Assembly: GCA_019166125.1 (NCBI GenBank)
Contig: JAHTBO010000009.1
Location: 1-64,000, forward strand
Reading direction: 5' to 3'
Origin: Alcaligenaceae bacterium CGII-47
GTDB lineage: Bacteria > Pseudomonadota > Gammaproteobacteria > Burkholderiales > Burkholderiaceae_B
DNA length: 64,000 nucleotides
Part shown: positions 1 to 8,629 of the stretch, one piece after another
How positions within the stretch are numbered: position 1 is the first letter of the stretch
Layout: every line of letters starts with the position of its first letter
Notes under the pieces: model-generated
What the model was told of the DNA's origin: nothing
Databases searched by the model: none
The model's input: only the letters and a program-made list of their open reading frames with translations
Translations under genes and position numbers: made by a program

Positions 1-1
1 A

Positions 2-202
2 AAAGGTCAGATTGGAGATGCCATTCATGCGGTGCTGTGCGCGGTGGGCTTTAATATGAAGTGGCTGCTGCGTATGATTGCCCGCAAGGGCGTTCTGCCC
101 TTCTTTTTGTCTCTTTTTTATGCCTTGATAATAGCTGGCGTGCCGCGCGAAATCGAAAGGGTTGACTACCAAGGGGATTTTAATCGCCTCAGCGCGGCTT
201 AA
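2..202 (+). mobile_element. 3' end of an IS5-family transposase gene (runs off the window start)
   Basis: The only open frame here is 66 codons with no start in the window, ending at TAA 200-202. Its translation contains DAIHAVLCAVGFNMKWLLR and ends with RVDYQGDFNRLSAA. These are typical of the C-terminal end of IS5-family DDE transposases, downstream of the catalytic glutamate region. The catalytic core lies upstream of the window, so intactness cannot be judged. The element's right end must fall between about 203 and 224, just before the next gene. I could not define the terminal inverted repeat because the left end is not visible. The adjoining cyclase has lost its N-terminal anchor, so this element probably inserted into it. 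Confidence 0.8.
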
Positions 203-223
203 ATTTGACCGGGGGGCGTCAAA

Positions 224-2062
224 ATGAATTCTTCATGGACGATTACGTACTCGCGTGAGCAAAATAGGTTATCTGTACAGGCGCGTGTCATTGCTCAGAA
301 TATGGGTTTACATCTGGTCAGTGGCAAACTGACACTTAAGACAATGGTTGGTGAGGTATCCAATCTGGATTGGGATGTACGGACCCCGTTTATGAGCGCT
401 ATTGCTAACGCACTGCCCGGTGTTAGCGCAATGGGCATGCTCGATGAGCACGGTAATTTATTGGTCTCAAATCGAGACGCATATGTCGGTATGAACCTGG
501 GGGGGCGTAATTACTTTCAGAGGGTCAAGTCCCAGCCAGTCGCCGATATGCTATATGTATCCAGGCCATACCAGAGTACTGAGGGTATCTACTCCATTAA
601 TCTGTCGCGTGCTGTCCTGGGGCGTGATGGCGAGTTCCACGGCCTGGTATATGCTGCGCTGGACAATCAGTATTTTGAGACGCTCATGCAGTCCGTGCTC
701 TATGCGCCTGATATGTGGGCGTCCCTGTTGCATTCTGATGGACCGCTTTTTTTAAGTCGACCTGATCATCAAAATATTGCTGGCAGCGATATGAGCCAGG
801 TGGCAGGCGCCACCCTAAGCCAGGGTGATACGCTTTTTAGTCGCCACCAAACAAGTGGTGAGCTCGTATCGACTCAACATGGCCTCACCAGAGGCCGGTC
901 AGGCGATCAGATTATCGTTTTCAACACGGTGTACGACTCCAGCCTGGATATGGATAAGACACTCGTTGTGGCGGTTGGACGCAATATTGATCAGGTGTTT
1001 ACAATCTGGCGGCGTCGGACCCTGGCGCAGGGGCTGCTCTTTGGCCTGATTGCCCTACTAAGCACCACCGCGTTGGCGATCTTCCAGCGTCGCCAGCGTG
1101 TTTTTGATATTAAGGCTCGCGAGGCATATCGGGCGCTTCGGGCTAAAGATCAGGATTATCGATTGATTGTCGATGGCACCAAGGACCTCGTATTTAAGCT
1201 CGATAAGAATGGCTGCTTCACCTATTCCAATCCCGCGTTCTGTGCATTGTTTGGATTGATGCCCTCAGATCTGATTGGACAACGCTGTGACGATCATCCA
1301 GCGCTGATCAAGCAGTGCATGGATGACGCCATATTGCGGCAGCTAGCCATTCCCCCATTCACCGCCCACTATAGTCGTAGCAGCGACACCACCCAGGGAC
1401 TCAGTCATATCGATTGGCATGCCCAAGCTTTAATCGACGAGGATGGCGCTGTGAGCGGAATTGTCAGCATCGGGCATAATGTTACCGAACACATCGTACT
1501 GACCAACACACTCCAAGAGCAGGCACAGCGGGATCCTTTAACTGGCTTGGCCAATCGCCGCTACCTCCTAGAGCGCGGCCAGACTGAGCAGGTAAGGGCG
1601 CATCGATATAAGCGTCCATTGTCGGCGCTAATGCTCGATCTCGACCACTTTAAGCGTGTGAATGATACTTACGGCCACAAGATGGGGGACGTGGTGCTCC
1701 AGACCTTGAGTGCGCTATTGCTCGCCCATAAGCGCGAGCCGGATATTGCAGCCCGATACGGCGGTGAAGAGTTTGTCGTGCTGTTACCGGATACGGATCT
1801 CACCGCAGCGCTCCAGATCGGCGAGCGCCTACGGAAGTTAGTAGAGCAAAGTGCTGTGGTGACGGATACGGGCGAGACCATACGCTATACCACCTCGGTA
1901 GGCGTGGCGCAGATGGGTGGCGAGGTCATGACGCTGGAGTGCCTGCTGGGGCGGGCGGATCAGGCCTTGTATCAGGCTAAGCGCACAGGACGAAACAAGG
2001 TCTGTACCGTTGATATCATTGTGGATGAATCTGCTTGTCGTAACGATATTGATGATGCCTGA
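224..2062 (+). CDS. Diguanylate cyclase (dCache-TM-PAS-GGDEF), N-terminally truncated next to the IS element
   Basis: A protein that should make cyclic di-GMP from two GTP. Visible order: a periplasmic-type dCache sensor region (about residues 15-255), one membrane segment (about 268-287), a PAS domain (about 305-425) and a GGDEF domain (about 435-600). The active site reads GGEEF (513-517), and the inhibitory I-site RxxD (504-507) lies five residues before it, so catalysis and product inhibition look intact. What is missing is the first membrane helix that should precede a dCache domain. The reading frame starts at ATG 224, only 22 bp after the transposase stop, with no clear ribosome-binding site. 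Without the first helix the sensor cannot be threaded into the periplasm normally, so the gene may be non-functional or expressed from IS-derived sequences. It converges on cadA with a 2-bp gap. Confidence 0.85.
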   Translation: MNSSWTITYSREQNRLSVQARVIAQNMGLHLVSGKLTLKTMVGEVSNLDWDVRTPFMSAIANALPGVSAMGMLDEHGNLLVSNRDAYVGMNLGGRNYFQRVKSQPVADMLYVSRPYQSTEGIYSINLSRAVLGRDGEFHGLVYAALDNQYFETLMQSVLYAPDMWASLLHSDGPLFLSRPDHQNIAGSDMSQVAGATLSQGDTLFSRHQTSGELVSTQHGLTRGRSGDQIIVFNTVYDSSLDMDKTLVVAVGRNIDQVFTIWRRRTLAQGLLFGLIALLSTTALAIFQRRQRVFDIKAREAYRALRAKDQDYRLIVDGTKDLVFKLDKNGCFTYSNPAFCALFGLMPSDLIGQRCDDHPALIKQCMDDAILRQLAIPPFTAHYSRSSDTTQGLSHIDWHAQALIDEDGAVSGIVSIGHNVTEHIVLTNTLQEQAQRDPLTGLANRRYLLERGQTEQVRAHRYKRPLSALMLDLDHFKRVNDTYGHKMGDVVLQTLSALLLAHKREPDIAARYGGEEFVVLLPDTDLTAALQIGERLRKLVEQSAVVTDTGETIRYTTSVGVAQMGGEVMTLECLLGRADQALYQAKRTGRNKVCTVDIIVDESACRNDIDDA

Positions 2063-2064
2063 TG

Positions 2065-4296
2065 TCACACCCGGGTGCGCAATAAGCGCAGGCCATTGGC
2101 CACGACCAGCAGGCTCGCACCCATATCGGCAAACACAGCCATCCACATGCTCGCATCCTGGAATACCGCGAGATAAAAAAATACGACTTTAATGCCAATT
2201 GCCAGGGCGATGTTCTGCCAGAGAACGGTATGAGTTTTTTGGGACAGGCGCACGGTCTTGGCAATGCTGTGCAAGTCATCGTTCATAACGATAATGTCGG
2301 CGGCTTCTCTTGCGATATCTGTGCCGGCCGCACCCATGGCAAAGCCAATATCTGCCTGTGCCAGAGCGGGCGCATCATTGATGCCGTCACCCGTCATCCC
2401 CGTGCGGCCATAGTGTTGCTGCATCTCTTGGATGGCGATTAGCTTGTCCTGGGGTAATAGCTCACTGCGGACATCATCGATACCTGCTTGGTGGCTGATG
2501 CTTTGGGCCGTCGCCTTATTATCGCCCGTAAGCATCACGGGGGTAACGCCCAAGGACTTCAGCTCTGCGATCGCCGCCTGCGCGGAAGCCTTGATCGTGT
2601 CGGCAACCGCAAAAACAGCCAGGACGGCCTCGTCGCAGGCGAGTAACGTAACGGTCCTTCCCGCTTGTTCGTGCTGGTGAAGGACTGCTTCGAGCTCTGG
2701 GCTGCATTGTGCGCGTTCCTCGATTAAACGGTGGTTGGCCAGCACATAGCTCACACCCGCCACGCTACCTTTGATGCCGCGACCGACCAAGGCCTCTACA
2801 TCATCGATATCGTGTGCAGTGAGTTGCAAGCCCGCTGCGATAGCGTTGGATACGGGATGGTCCGAGTGGCTGGCCAGGCTGGCGGCGATCGTCGCCACTT
2901 GTTGTGTCGAGAAGCGCGGGTCAATCATTTTCCATTCGATAAGCTTGGGCTTGCCTAAGGTGATGGTGCCGGTTTTATCCAGCGCGATGGCGCGCAATTT
3001 ACGGGCGTCTTCCAGATAGGTACCCCCCTTGATCAGAATGCCTAGTCGTGCCGCTGCAGCCAGACCGCTGACCACCGTGACGGGTGTAGAGATAACGAGT
3101 GCGCAGGGGCAGGCGATGACCAGCAAGACCAATGCCTTATACACGGCTTGTAGCCATGTCCAGTCAAAAACCAGTGGACCTCCCAGTGCCACGGCCAGGG
3201 CGATGATAAACACAATTGGTGTGTAGATGGCAGCAAATCTATCGACGAAGCGTTGTGTCGGCGCCCGACTACCTTGTGCTTGCTCTACCGCATGAATAAT
3301 ACGCGTCAGCGTGGAGTCGCTCGCGATAGCGGTTACGCTGAACTGTACCGAACCGGACGCGTTGATGGTGCCTGCAAACACCGGATCACCGATGGTTTTT
3401 TCAACAGGGATACTCTCGCCGGTGACCGGAGCCTGATTGATTGTGCTTGTACCTGCCGTAATAATGCCGTCAAGCGCGACCCGCTCGCCTGGTTTGAGTC
3501 GCACGATCGTCCCGATGGATACGTCTTTGGCCGCCATCATATGCCAGGTGCCATCGGCTTGGCGGGTTTCGGCAATTTGTGGAGCGAGATCGAGGAGACC
3601 CTCGATGGCGTGACGGGCTCGGTCTACGGCGCGGGCTTCTATCAATTCGGCGATGGCATACAAGGCCATGACCATGGCGGCTTCGGCCCATTGTCCGATT
3701 AGAAATGCACCGGTGACTGCGACGCTCATTAGAGCGTTGATGTTGAGTCGCCCATGCCTGAGGGCAAAAAATCCTTTGGTATAGGTATCGATCCCAGCCA
3801 AGCCGATCCCAATGGCGGCGATCGCCATGCCAGCAGCCTGCCAGAACAAAGTATCCGGAGAAAAAAAGGACAAACCCTCTGCGCAGAAGGCCAGGACAAG
3901 CGCGAGGGTCAGGCGCCCGATACCGCCTGAAAAATTGTGTCCATGATTGCTGCTATTGTGTTCGCCAGAGGTGCTCGTGTTGTTGCTCTGGTTCCTTACC
4001 TCCTGGGGATCAAAACCAATCTTGCGTATCGCAGCCAGTGCCGATGGGAGCACGTCTACCGGAGCGTGGATGAGCAGCATTCGTGCGCTCAGCCGAAAGC
4101 TTAGGCTACGGATGCCAGGGATGGGTTCGAGCGCGCGACGGATCTCGGACTCTTCGGCGGAGCAATCCATCGTCGCGATGCGATAGGCTGTCGCAGGTCC
4201 GTCTGGTTTTGAGGACTTGGTGCTAGAGGGCTCGGGCGTGGGCGGGCTGTGATCGCAGCACGGAGAATCGATTTCTGCTTGGAGGGGAGTATTCAT
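2065..4296 (-). CDS. cadA: Cd2+/Zn2+/Pb2+-exporting P1B-type ATPase
   Basis: A 743-residue inner-membrane pump that exports soft divalent metals using ATP. The N-terminus has CC (13-14) and a heavy-metal-associated domain with a single-cysteine MDCSAEE motif (43-49), the form seen in CadA/ZntA proteins rather than the CxxC of copper pumps. A His-rich linker (about 112-120) follows. Signature motifs: TGES (292-295), the membrane CPC metal site (396-398), phosphorylation site DKTGT (440-444), HP in SDHPVSNA, and TGDGINDAPAL. AAAGGAA lies about 8 nt before the ATG at 4296. The upstream promoter is of the MerR-regulated kind, but no MerR-family gene is adjacent. Cd/Zn/Pb specificity is from the family; the exact metal preference is not determined. 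Confidence 0.93.
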   Translation of the reverse strand: MNTPLQAEIDSPCCDHSPPTPEPSSTKSSKPDGPATAYRIATMDCSAEESEIRRALEPIPGIRSLSFRLSARMLLIHAPVDVLPSALAAIRKIGFDPQEVRNQSNNTSTSGEHNSSNHGHNFSGGIGRLTLALVLAFCAEGLSFFSPDTLFWQAAGMAIAAIGIGLAGIDTYTKGFFALRHGRLNINALMSVAVTGAFLIGQWAEAAMVMALYAIAELIEARAVDRARHAIEGLLDLAPQIAETRQADGTWHMMAAKDVSIGTIVRLKPGERVALDGIITAGTSTINQAPVTGESIPVEKTIGDPVFAGTINASGSVQFSVTAIASDSTLTRIIHAVEQAQGSRAPTQRFVDRFAAIYTPIVFIIALAVALGGPLVFDWTWLQAVYKALVLLVIACPCALVISTPVTVVSGLAAAARLGILIKGGTYLEDARKLRAIALDKTGTITLGKPKLIEWKMIDPRFSTQQVATIAASLASHSDHPVSNAIAAGLQLTAHDIDDVEALVGRGIKGSVAGVSYVLANHRLIEERAQCSPELEAVLHQHEQAGRTVTLLACDEAVLAVFAVADTIKASAQAAIAELKSLGVTPVMLTGDNKATAQSISHQAGIDDVRSELLPQDKLIAIQEMQQHYGRTGMTGDGINDAPALAQADIGFAMGAAGTDIAREAADIIVMNDDLHSIAKTVRLSQKTHTVLWQNIALAIGIKVVFFYLAVFQDASMWMAVFADMGASLLVVANGLRLLRTRV

Positions 4297-4319
4297 GGCG
4301 AGTTTCCTTTATTGAATGC

Positions 4320-4350
4320 ATTAGAAACCCTGTAGCGACTTCATGGTCAA
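4320..4350 (-). promoter_or_regulatory. MerR-family (CadR/PbrR/ZntR-like) promoter-operator of cadA
   Basis: Read on the minus strand: -35 TTGACC (4345-4350), a 19-bp spacer, and -10 TCTAAT (4320-4325). The spacer carries an imperfect dyad spanning 4327-4347 with arms ACC-n-TG-n-AG and CT-n-CA-n-GGT around a 3-bp centre. An over-long 19-bp spacer occupied by such a dyad is the hallmark of promoters activated by MerR-type metal sensors, which untwist the DNA. The predicted transcript starts about 15-20 nt before the cadA ATG. Spacing and dyad are seen directly; the identity of the regulator is inferred. Confidence 0.8.
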
Positions 4351-4486
4351 GCCATTTGAATTGTATATCGTTCTATAAATAGGATTCTGAGTGCTTATTC
4401 ATGATCTATCGATATCATCGTTGCTGATTTAAAATTAGTTTAATGATTCAATTCCACACCACTTCACACTAGGAGCTATATACATC

Positions 4487-5116
4487 ATGGCAAAGGTTCT
4501 CGTCCTTTATTACTCCGCTTACGGTCATATCGAAACGATGGCAAAAGCGATTGCTCAAGGTGCCCGCGAAGCCGGCGCGACGGTAGACATCAAACGTGTG
4601 CCCGAACTGGTGCCCGAATCGATTGCCCGCGCTTCGCACTACAAACTTGACCAAAGCGCACCGATTGCCAAAGTCGAGGACCTGGCGCAGTATGATGCCA
4701 TTATTGTGGGGACGGGGACGCGTTTTGGGCGTATGAGTTCGCAGATGGCAAACTTCCTCGATCAGGCTGGTGGCCTCTGGGCAAGTGGTGCATTGAACGG
4801 CAAGGTCGGCGGCGCATTCACATCGACCGCCACGCAGCATGGTGGCCAGGAAATGACGCTGTTCTCGATCCTGACTAATCTTATGCACTTTGGACTCATC
4901 ACTGTCGGTCTGCCTTATAGTTTCCAGGGTCAGATGCGCTTGGATGAAGTCACTGGTGGCAGCCCTTACGGCGCCAGCACACTCGCAGGGGGTGACGGCT
5001 CGCGTCAGCCTTCTGAAAACGAGCTGGCGGGTGCGCGCTTCCAAGGTGCACATATCGCTGAGGTCGCTAATAAGCTGTTTAGCGAGATTCGCGAGCCAGC
5101 GCAACAATCTAGCTAA
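4487..5116 (+). CDS. wrbA: NAD(P)H:quinone oxidoreductase, WrbA type IV
   Basis: A 209-residue flavodoxin-like FMN protein that reduces quinones by two electrons and so avoids semiquinone radicals. The FMN phosphate loop is [11 protein letters not shown] (about 8-18). The [13 protein letters not shown] loop and the TQHGGQE segment are characteristic of WrbA. It has the usual length. AGGAG precedes the ATG by about 12 nt. The next gene encodes a glutathionyl-hydroquinone reductase, which suggests a shared quinone-detoxification role. Its stop codon lies inside a 19-bp tandem duplication. Confidence 0.95.
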   Translation: MAKVLVLYYSAYGHIETMAKAIAQGAREAGATVDIKRVPELVPESIARASHYKLDQSAPIAKVEDLAQYDAIIVGTGTRFGRMSSQMANFLDQAGGLWASGALNGKVGGAFTSTATQHGGQEMTLFSILTNLMHFGLITVGLPYSFQGQMRLDEVTGGSPYGASTLAGGDGSRQPSENELAGARFQGAHIAEVANKLFSEIREPAQQSS

Positions 5117-5145
5117 GACTGAATATTCTAGCTAAGACTTAATAT
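5108..5145 (+). repeat. 19-bp tandem duplication across the wrbA stop codon
   Basis: Two adjacent 19-bp copies (5108-5126 and 5127-5145) share tctagctaagact followed by gaatat or taatat, so they differ at one base. The first copy contains the wrbA stop TAA (5114-5116). The duplication lengthens the spacer to the next gene rather than altering either protein. It looks like a recent slippage or tandem duplication event. Confidence 0.85.
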
Positions 5146-5161
5146 TTAAGAGGATAGGACA

Positions 5162-6148
5162 GTGGGATTACTGGTCAAGGGTGAGTGGGTCGATCAATGG
5201 TATGACACGAGCGCCACCGGTGGCAGCTTTGTGCGCACGGATACACAGTTTCGCAACTGGATTACGCCAGATGGTCAACCCGGACCCAGCGGCGAAGGTG
5301 GGTTTGCCGCGCAGGCGGGGCGCTACCACTTAGTCGTCTCACTGGCCTGTCCTTGGGCGCATCGGACTTTGATTTTCCGTACCCTCAAGGGACTAGAGGA
5401 CTTGATCAGCGTGTCGGTCGTCAACCCCTATATGGGGGAAAATGGCTGGACCTTCGATCCGGCACCTGGCGTTGTGGCCGATCCAATCATGGGCGCCCCC
5501 TATCTCTATGAGATTTATCGCCGTGCGCAGCCAGACTATAGCGGTCGGGTCACCGTGCCTCTGTTGTGGGATCTGCAGAAGGGCGTGATTGTGAACAATG
5601 AATCTGCCGAGATTATCAGGATGTTCAATTCCGCATTTGATGGTGTGGGCGCCAAAGCCGGGGATTATGCTCCGGCGCAGTTTTTGCCACGGATTGATGC
5701 CGTGAACGCGCGGGTTTACGACCGCATCAACAATGGTGTCTACAAGGCCGGTTTTGCGACAGACCAAAAGGTCTACGAGCGTGAGGTCAATGCACTATTT
5801 GAATCCCTTGACGAGCTTGAAGCGCGCCTTGCAACGCACCGCTATTTGGTGGGCGAGCGCATTACCGAGGCGGACTGGCGGCTGTTTACCACGCTGATCC
5901 GTTTTGATGCGGTCTACCATGGTCATTTCAAGTGCAATATCCGAGCGCTGGTGGACTATCCTAATCTGTGGGCCTATACCCGTGAGCTATACCAATGGCC
6001 GGGTATTGCTGCGACCTTGAATCTGCAGCATATCAAGGAACACTATTATCGCAGCCATGGCACGATCAACCCCAACGGGATCGTGCCCGTGGGACCCATA
6101 TTGTTGCTGGATGAGCCACATGGCCGCGCCACTCTCCATGCGGGCTGA
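5162..6148 (+). CDS. yqjG: Glutathionyl-hydroquinone reductase (Xi-class GST, YqjG/PcpF type)
   Basis: A 328-residue cytosolic enzyme that removes glutathione from glutathionyl-hydroquinones, regenerating the hydroquinone. The catalytic cysteine lies in the Xi-class motif SLACPWAHR (about 58-66). The all-alpha C-terminal domain includes GERITEADWRLFTTLIRFD, typical of this class. GTG at 5162 is chosen as start: it follows AAGAGG with suitable spacing, and the protein then has normal family length. It lies 45 bp after wrbA on the same strand and is probably co-transcribed. Confidence 0.93.
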   Translation: MGLLVKGEWVDQWYDTSATGGSFVRTDTQFRNWITPDGQPGPSGEGGFAAQAGRYHLVVSLACPWAHRTLIFRTLKGLEDLISVSVVNPYMGENGWTFDPAPGVVADPIMGAPYLYEIYRRAQPDYSGRVTVPLLWDLQKGVIVNNESAEIIRMFNSAFDGVGAKAGDYAPAQFLPRIDAVNARVYDRINNGVYKAGFATDQKVYEREVNALFESLDELEARLATHRYLVGERITEADWRLFTTLIRFDAVYHGHFKCNIRALVDYPNLWAYTRELYQWPGIAATLNLQHIKEHYYRSHGTINPNGIVPVGPILLLDEPHGRATLHAG

Positions 6149-6182
6149 TCAGAATTCCATACCTGAGTTGAGCTTGTCTTGA

Positions 6183-7088
6183 TTAATCTTCGTCCAGGGC
6201 GTCAAAGCCCTCGGCCAGATAGTCGACCAGTGCTCGTACGGATGGCAGTAGTCCACGTCGGGATGGAAATACAGCATGGACAATATCTGTCCTGGGTGCC
6301 CAACCGGGCAATAGATTGACCAGGGCGCCTTGGGCGAGTGTGGCGCGTATCATCATGACCGGTAGTTGCACAGCGCCCAAGCCGCCCAGCGCTGCGCTGT
6401 GCAAGGCCGCCATATCATTGGTGACCATGCGCGGCGTATGGCGCAGCGTGATTTGCTCGCTTTTAGGTCCGATCAGGTCCCAGGTGTGATTTCCTTGGGG
6501 ATCGCCATGTGCAAGGCTAGGCCAATCGGCCAGATCGTCAGGTATTTTGGGTAAACCCAGGCGGGTAATCAATGCCGGACTGGCGACTAAGCGTTGGCTG
6601 CGGTTTGCCAGAATGCGCATAACCAGATCGCTGTCCTCGATAGGCGGTGGACGCACCCGTAGTGCGATATCAATTCCTTCACCAACCGGATCGACTCGAC
6701 GGTTGGTGGCCTCCAGGTGTATGGTGACGCGTGGATTGTCGACCATGAAATCGACCAACATGCCTTCTACATTGGTATGAAGCAGCGCCACGGGGCAGGT
6801 TATGCGCACAATCCCTTGAGGATCAGTGTGGATGACATCTATCGCCTCCTGGGCGGCCTGGGCCTCTACCAGCATCGCCTTGCAATGGGAGTAGTACGTC
6901 TGGCCTATTTCAGTGACGGAAAAACGCCGGGTGGATCGTTGGATCAAACGTACGCCAAGCCGCGTTTCCAGTGCGGCAATCCGGCGGCTCAGTTTGGATT
7001 TTGGTATGCCCAGCGCGCGCCCGGCTGGAGCAAAGCCACCGTGATCAAGCACTTGGACGTAATAATACAGATCGTTCAGGTCTTGCAT
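6183..7088 (-). CDS. LysR-family transcriptional regulator
   Basis: A 301-residue regulator: N-terminal winged helix-turn-helix (about 1-62, with GRALGIPKSKLSRRIAALE as the recognition region) and a LysR substrate-binding domain (about 90-295). It converges on the hydroquinone reductase gene with a 34-bp gap. LysR proteins of this type are frequently found beside quinone- or aromatic-stress genes, so control of the wrbA-yqjG pair is a plausible but untested inference. Its inducer is unknown. Confidence 0.9.
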   Translation of the reverse strand: MQDLNDLYYYVQVLDHGGFAPAGRALGIPKSKLSRRIAALETRLGVRLIQRSTRRFSVTEIGQTYYSHCKAMLVEAQAAQEAIDVIHTDPQGIVRITCPVALLHTNVEGMLVDFMVDNPRVTIHLEATNRRVDPVGEGIDIALRVRPPPIEDSDLVMRILANRSQRLVASPALITRLGLPKIPDDLADWPSLAHGDPQGNHTWDLIGPKSEQITLRHTPRMVTNDMAALHSAALGGLGAVQLPVMMIRATLAQGALVNLLPGWAPRTDIVHAVFPSRRGLLPSVRALVDYLAEGFDALDED

Positions 7089-7101
7089 CGCGAGCCGAGA
7101 C

Positions 7102-7629
7102 CTAGAACGGTATCCTCATGTCGTTTCGATCATACATAGGATCGGGTCCAGGATAAAAACGCGTGACTGTCTGCCCATCCGTACCGAAGTGCACATACAT
7201 CAAGGAATTCCATACGTGGCTTTGTTTGTAGCGATAGCTCCAGACGATTTCCCGAGAACTGGGCAGGCCCACGGTATCGATAATGGCAGGCCGGCCAAAT
7301 TCACAGCGAACCTGATCGGGCGTCCAGCTGCCTGAGCTAAGTACGTCAAAATGCTCGTCAGTCAGGATGGGCACAATGCCTTCGATATTGCCTGTCGCAT
7401 TCACGTTGGTGCCCCATGCATATTGTCCGTAGGGCTGCTGGCTCCAGATCATGCGTTCGCTGCCATCCCTATTTGTGCAGGTATAGCTGGCTTGGCCAAA
7501 TTGTGCCAAAACCTGTTGAACGGGTGTGCCTGGCGGGACGCTGGTCATACTGGCACAGGCCGTGAGCAGGCATAGCGTGGCAGTGACGAATGCAAGTCTG
7601 CCAAAGGATAGAAATGGATGGGTTGTCAT
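7102..7629 (-). CDS. Putative lipoprotein of unknown function (SmpA/OmlA-like small outer-membrane type)
   Basis: A 175-residue protein with a lipoprotein signal peptide: hydrophobic stretch 11-22 and lipobox LLTAC with the acylated cysteine near residue 25. The mature part contains two similar blocks, VQQVLAQFGQASYTCT and DQVRCEFGRPAIID, each followed by an aromatic segment. This suggests a tandem fold of the kind seen in small BamE/OmlA-like lipoproteins. I do not recognise a specific family and assign no function. It lies 13 bp downstream of the LysR gene's start on the same strand, so it is transcribed ahead of it and may be co-transcribed. Confidence 0.75.
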   Translation of the reverse strand: MTTHPFLSFGRLAFVTATLCLLTACASMTSVPPGTPVQQVLAQFGQASYTCTNRDGSERMIWSQQPYGQYAWGTNVNATGNIEGIVPILTDEHFDVLSSGSWTPDQVRCEFGRPAIIDTVGLPSSREIVWSYRYKQSHVWNSLMYVHFGTDGQTVTRFYPGPDPMYDRNDMRIPF

Positions 7630-7732
7630 GATAGCGCGCCTTTAATACAGCTAATTTACCGCATAAATTGCAGATGTTCCCGCCTACAATGGCCGGGGCG
7701 TTCCAAAATCATTTTTTCAGGAGAACAGTGCC

Positions 7733-8629
7733 ATGGATTCGGCGTTCATGCAGGAGGTTCGGCTGCGCAGCGAGCAGGCTCAGGCTTCGGGCGTGTTGCT
7801 GCCTATTGTGGCAGAGCAGATTGTGATTCAGGATGGCGATTTGCCCTTCGTGGTGCGCTGGGTGGCCGCACTTGCCGCCAAGGATGCCGCCAAGGGTGGC
7901 GGTGCCGTTTCTTTGCCAGGGGGGCCGCGCGATCCTGATTTCAATCCCTTCCTGCCTCCGGATCCTGCGCTTACTGTCGGTCCGATAGGCACCCATCACG
8001 TAGCGATTCTGAATAAATTCCCCGTTTGTTTGTACCATCTCGTGTTAGCGCGCCGAGCGTTCGCCGAGCAGCTTTCGCCCTTGGAACAGATGGATTTTAT
8101 GGCGCTCGCGCAGGTGCAATCCGAGTTGGGTGGTTTGGGCTTTTATAACGGTGGTGCAGCGGGTGGCGCAAGCCAGCGACACAAGCATGTGCAGTGGATT
8201 CCCGAGGCGGCGGGGAATGCCAGTTTGCGTGATTTGCGCCGCGGCTTACCGACGAATGCACGCCTTGGCGCACAAGCGCGCCACGCGCAGTTGCCTTTCG
8301 CCCATTGTTTTGTACGTGTCCAGGCGGGCTTGGGTTGTGAGGTGCAGGCGGCGGCCCGCAGTATGCATCAGGCATTTGAAATTGCCTGCAATGCGCTGGA
8401 TCTGACGCCCAATGAGGACGGCCTGTTGCCGCCCAGCAATATGCTTGTGGATGACGCGTGGATGCTGGTGTTACCGCGCAGCCGTGAGCATTTCGAGGGG
8501 ATTTCCCTCAATGCCCTGTCGTACGGTGGCACGATCTATGTGCGCCATATGGACCAGCTTGATGCGATCCGGGCGCATGGGCCGTTGCGCGCACTCGCAG
8601 AGGTGGGTGTTGCGGCGCATGCCGGCTAA
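7733..8629 (+). CDS. Ap4A phosphorylase / ATP adenylyltransferase-like protein
   Basis: A 298-residue protein of the ATP adenylyltransferase superfamily, which cleaves diadenosine tetraphosphate with phosphate to ADP and ATP. The diagnostic HIT-like segment is GGASQRHKHVQWIP (about 144-157), where the second histidine of HKH is the nucleophile. A C-terminal adenylyltransferase block (NMLVDDAWMLVLPRSREHFEGISLNALSYGGTIYV) follows. AGGAG is 8-9 nt upstream of the ATG. Its stop codon overlaps that of the convergent MFS gene. The exact substrate is uncertain. Confidence 0.85.
   Translation: MDSAFMQEVRLRSEQAQASGVLLPIVAEQIVIQDGDLPFVVRWVAALAAKDAAKGGGAVSLPGGPRDPDFNPFLPPDPALTVGPIGTHHVAILNKFPVCLYHLVLARRAFAEQLSPLEQMDFMALAQVQSELGGLGFYNGGAAGGASQRHKHVQWIPEAAGNASLRDLRRGLPTNARLGAQARHAQLPFAHCFVRVQAGLGCEVQAAARSMHQAFEIACNALDLTPNEDGLLPPSNMLVDDAWMLVLPRSREHFEGISLNALSYGGTIYVRHMDQLDAIRAHGPLRALAEVGVAAHAG

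Noticed and set aside
4469-5107. Long minus-strand open frame (212 codons) opposite wrbA
   Set aside because: Fully antisense to a well-supported flavoprotein gene, with no family-like motifs or ribosome site.
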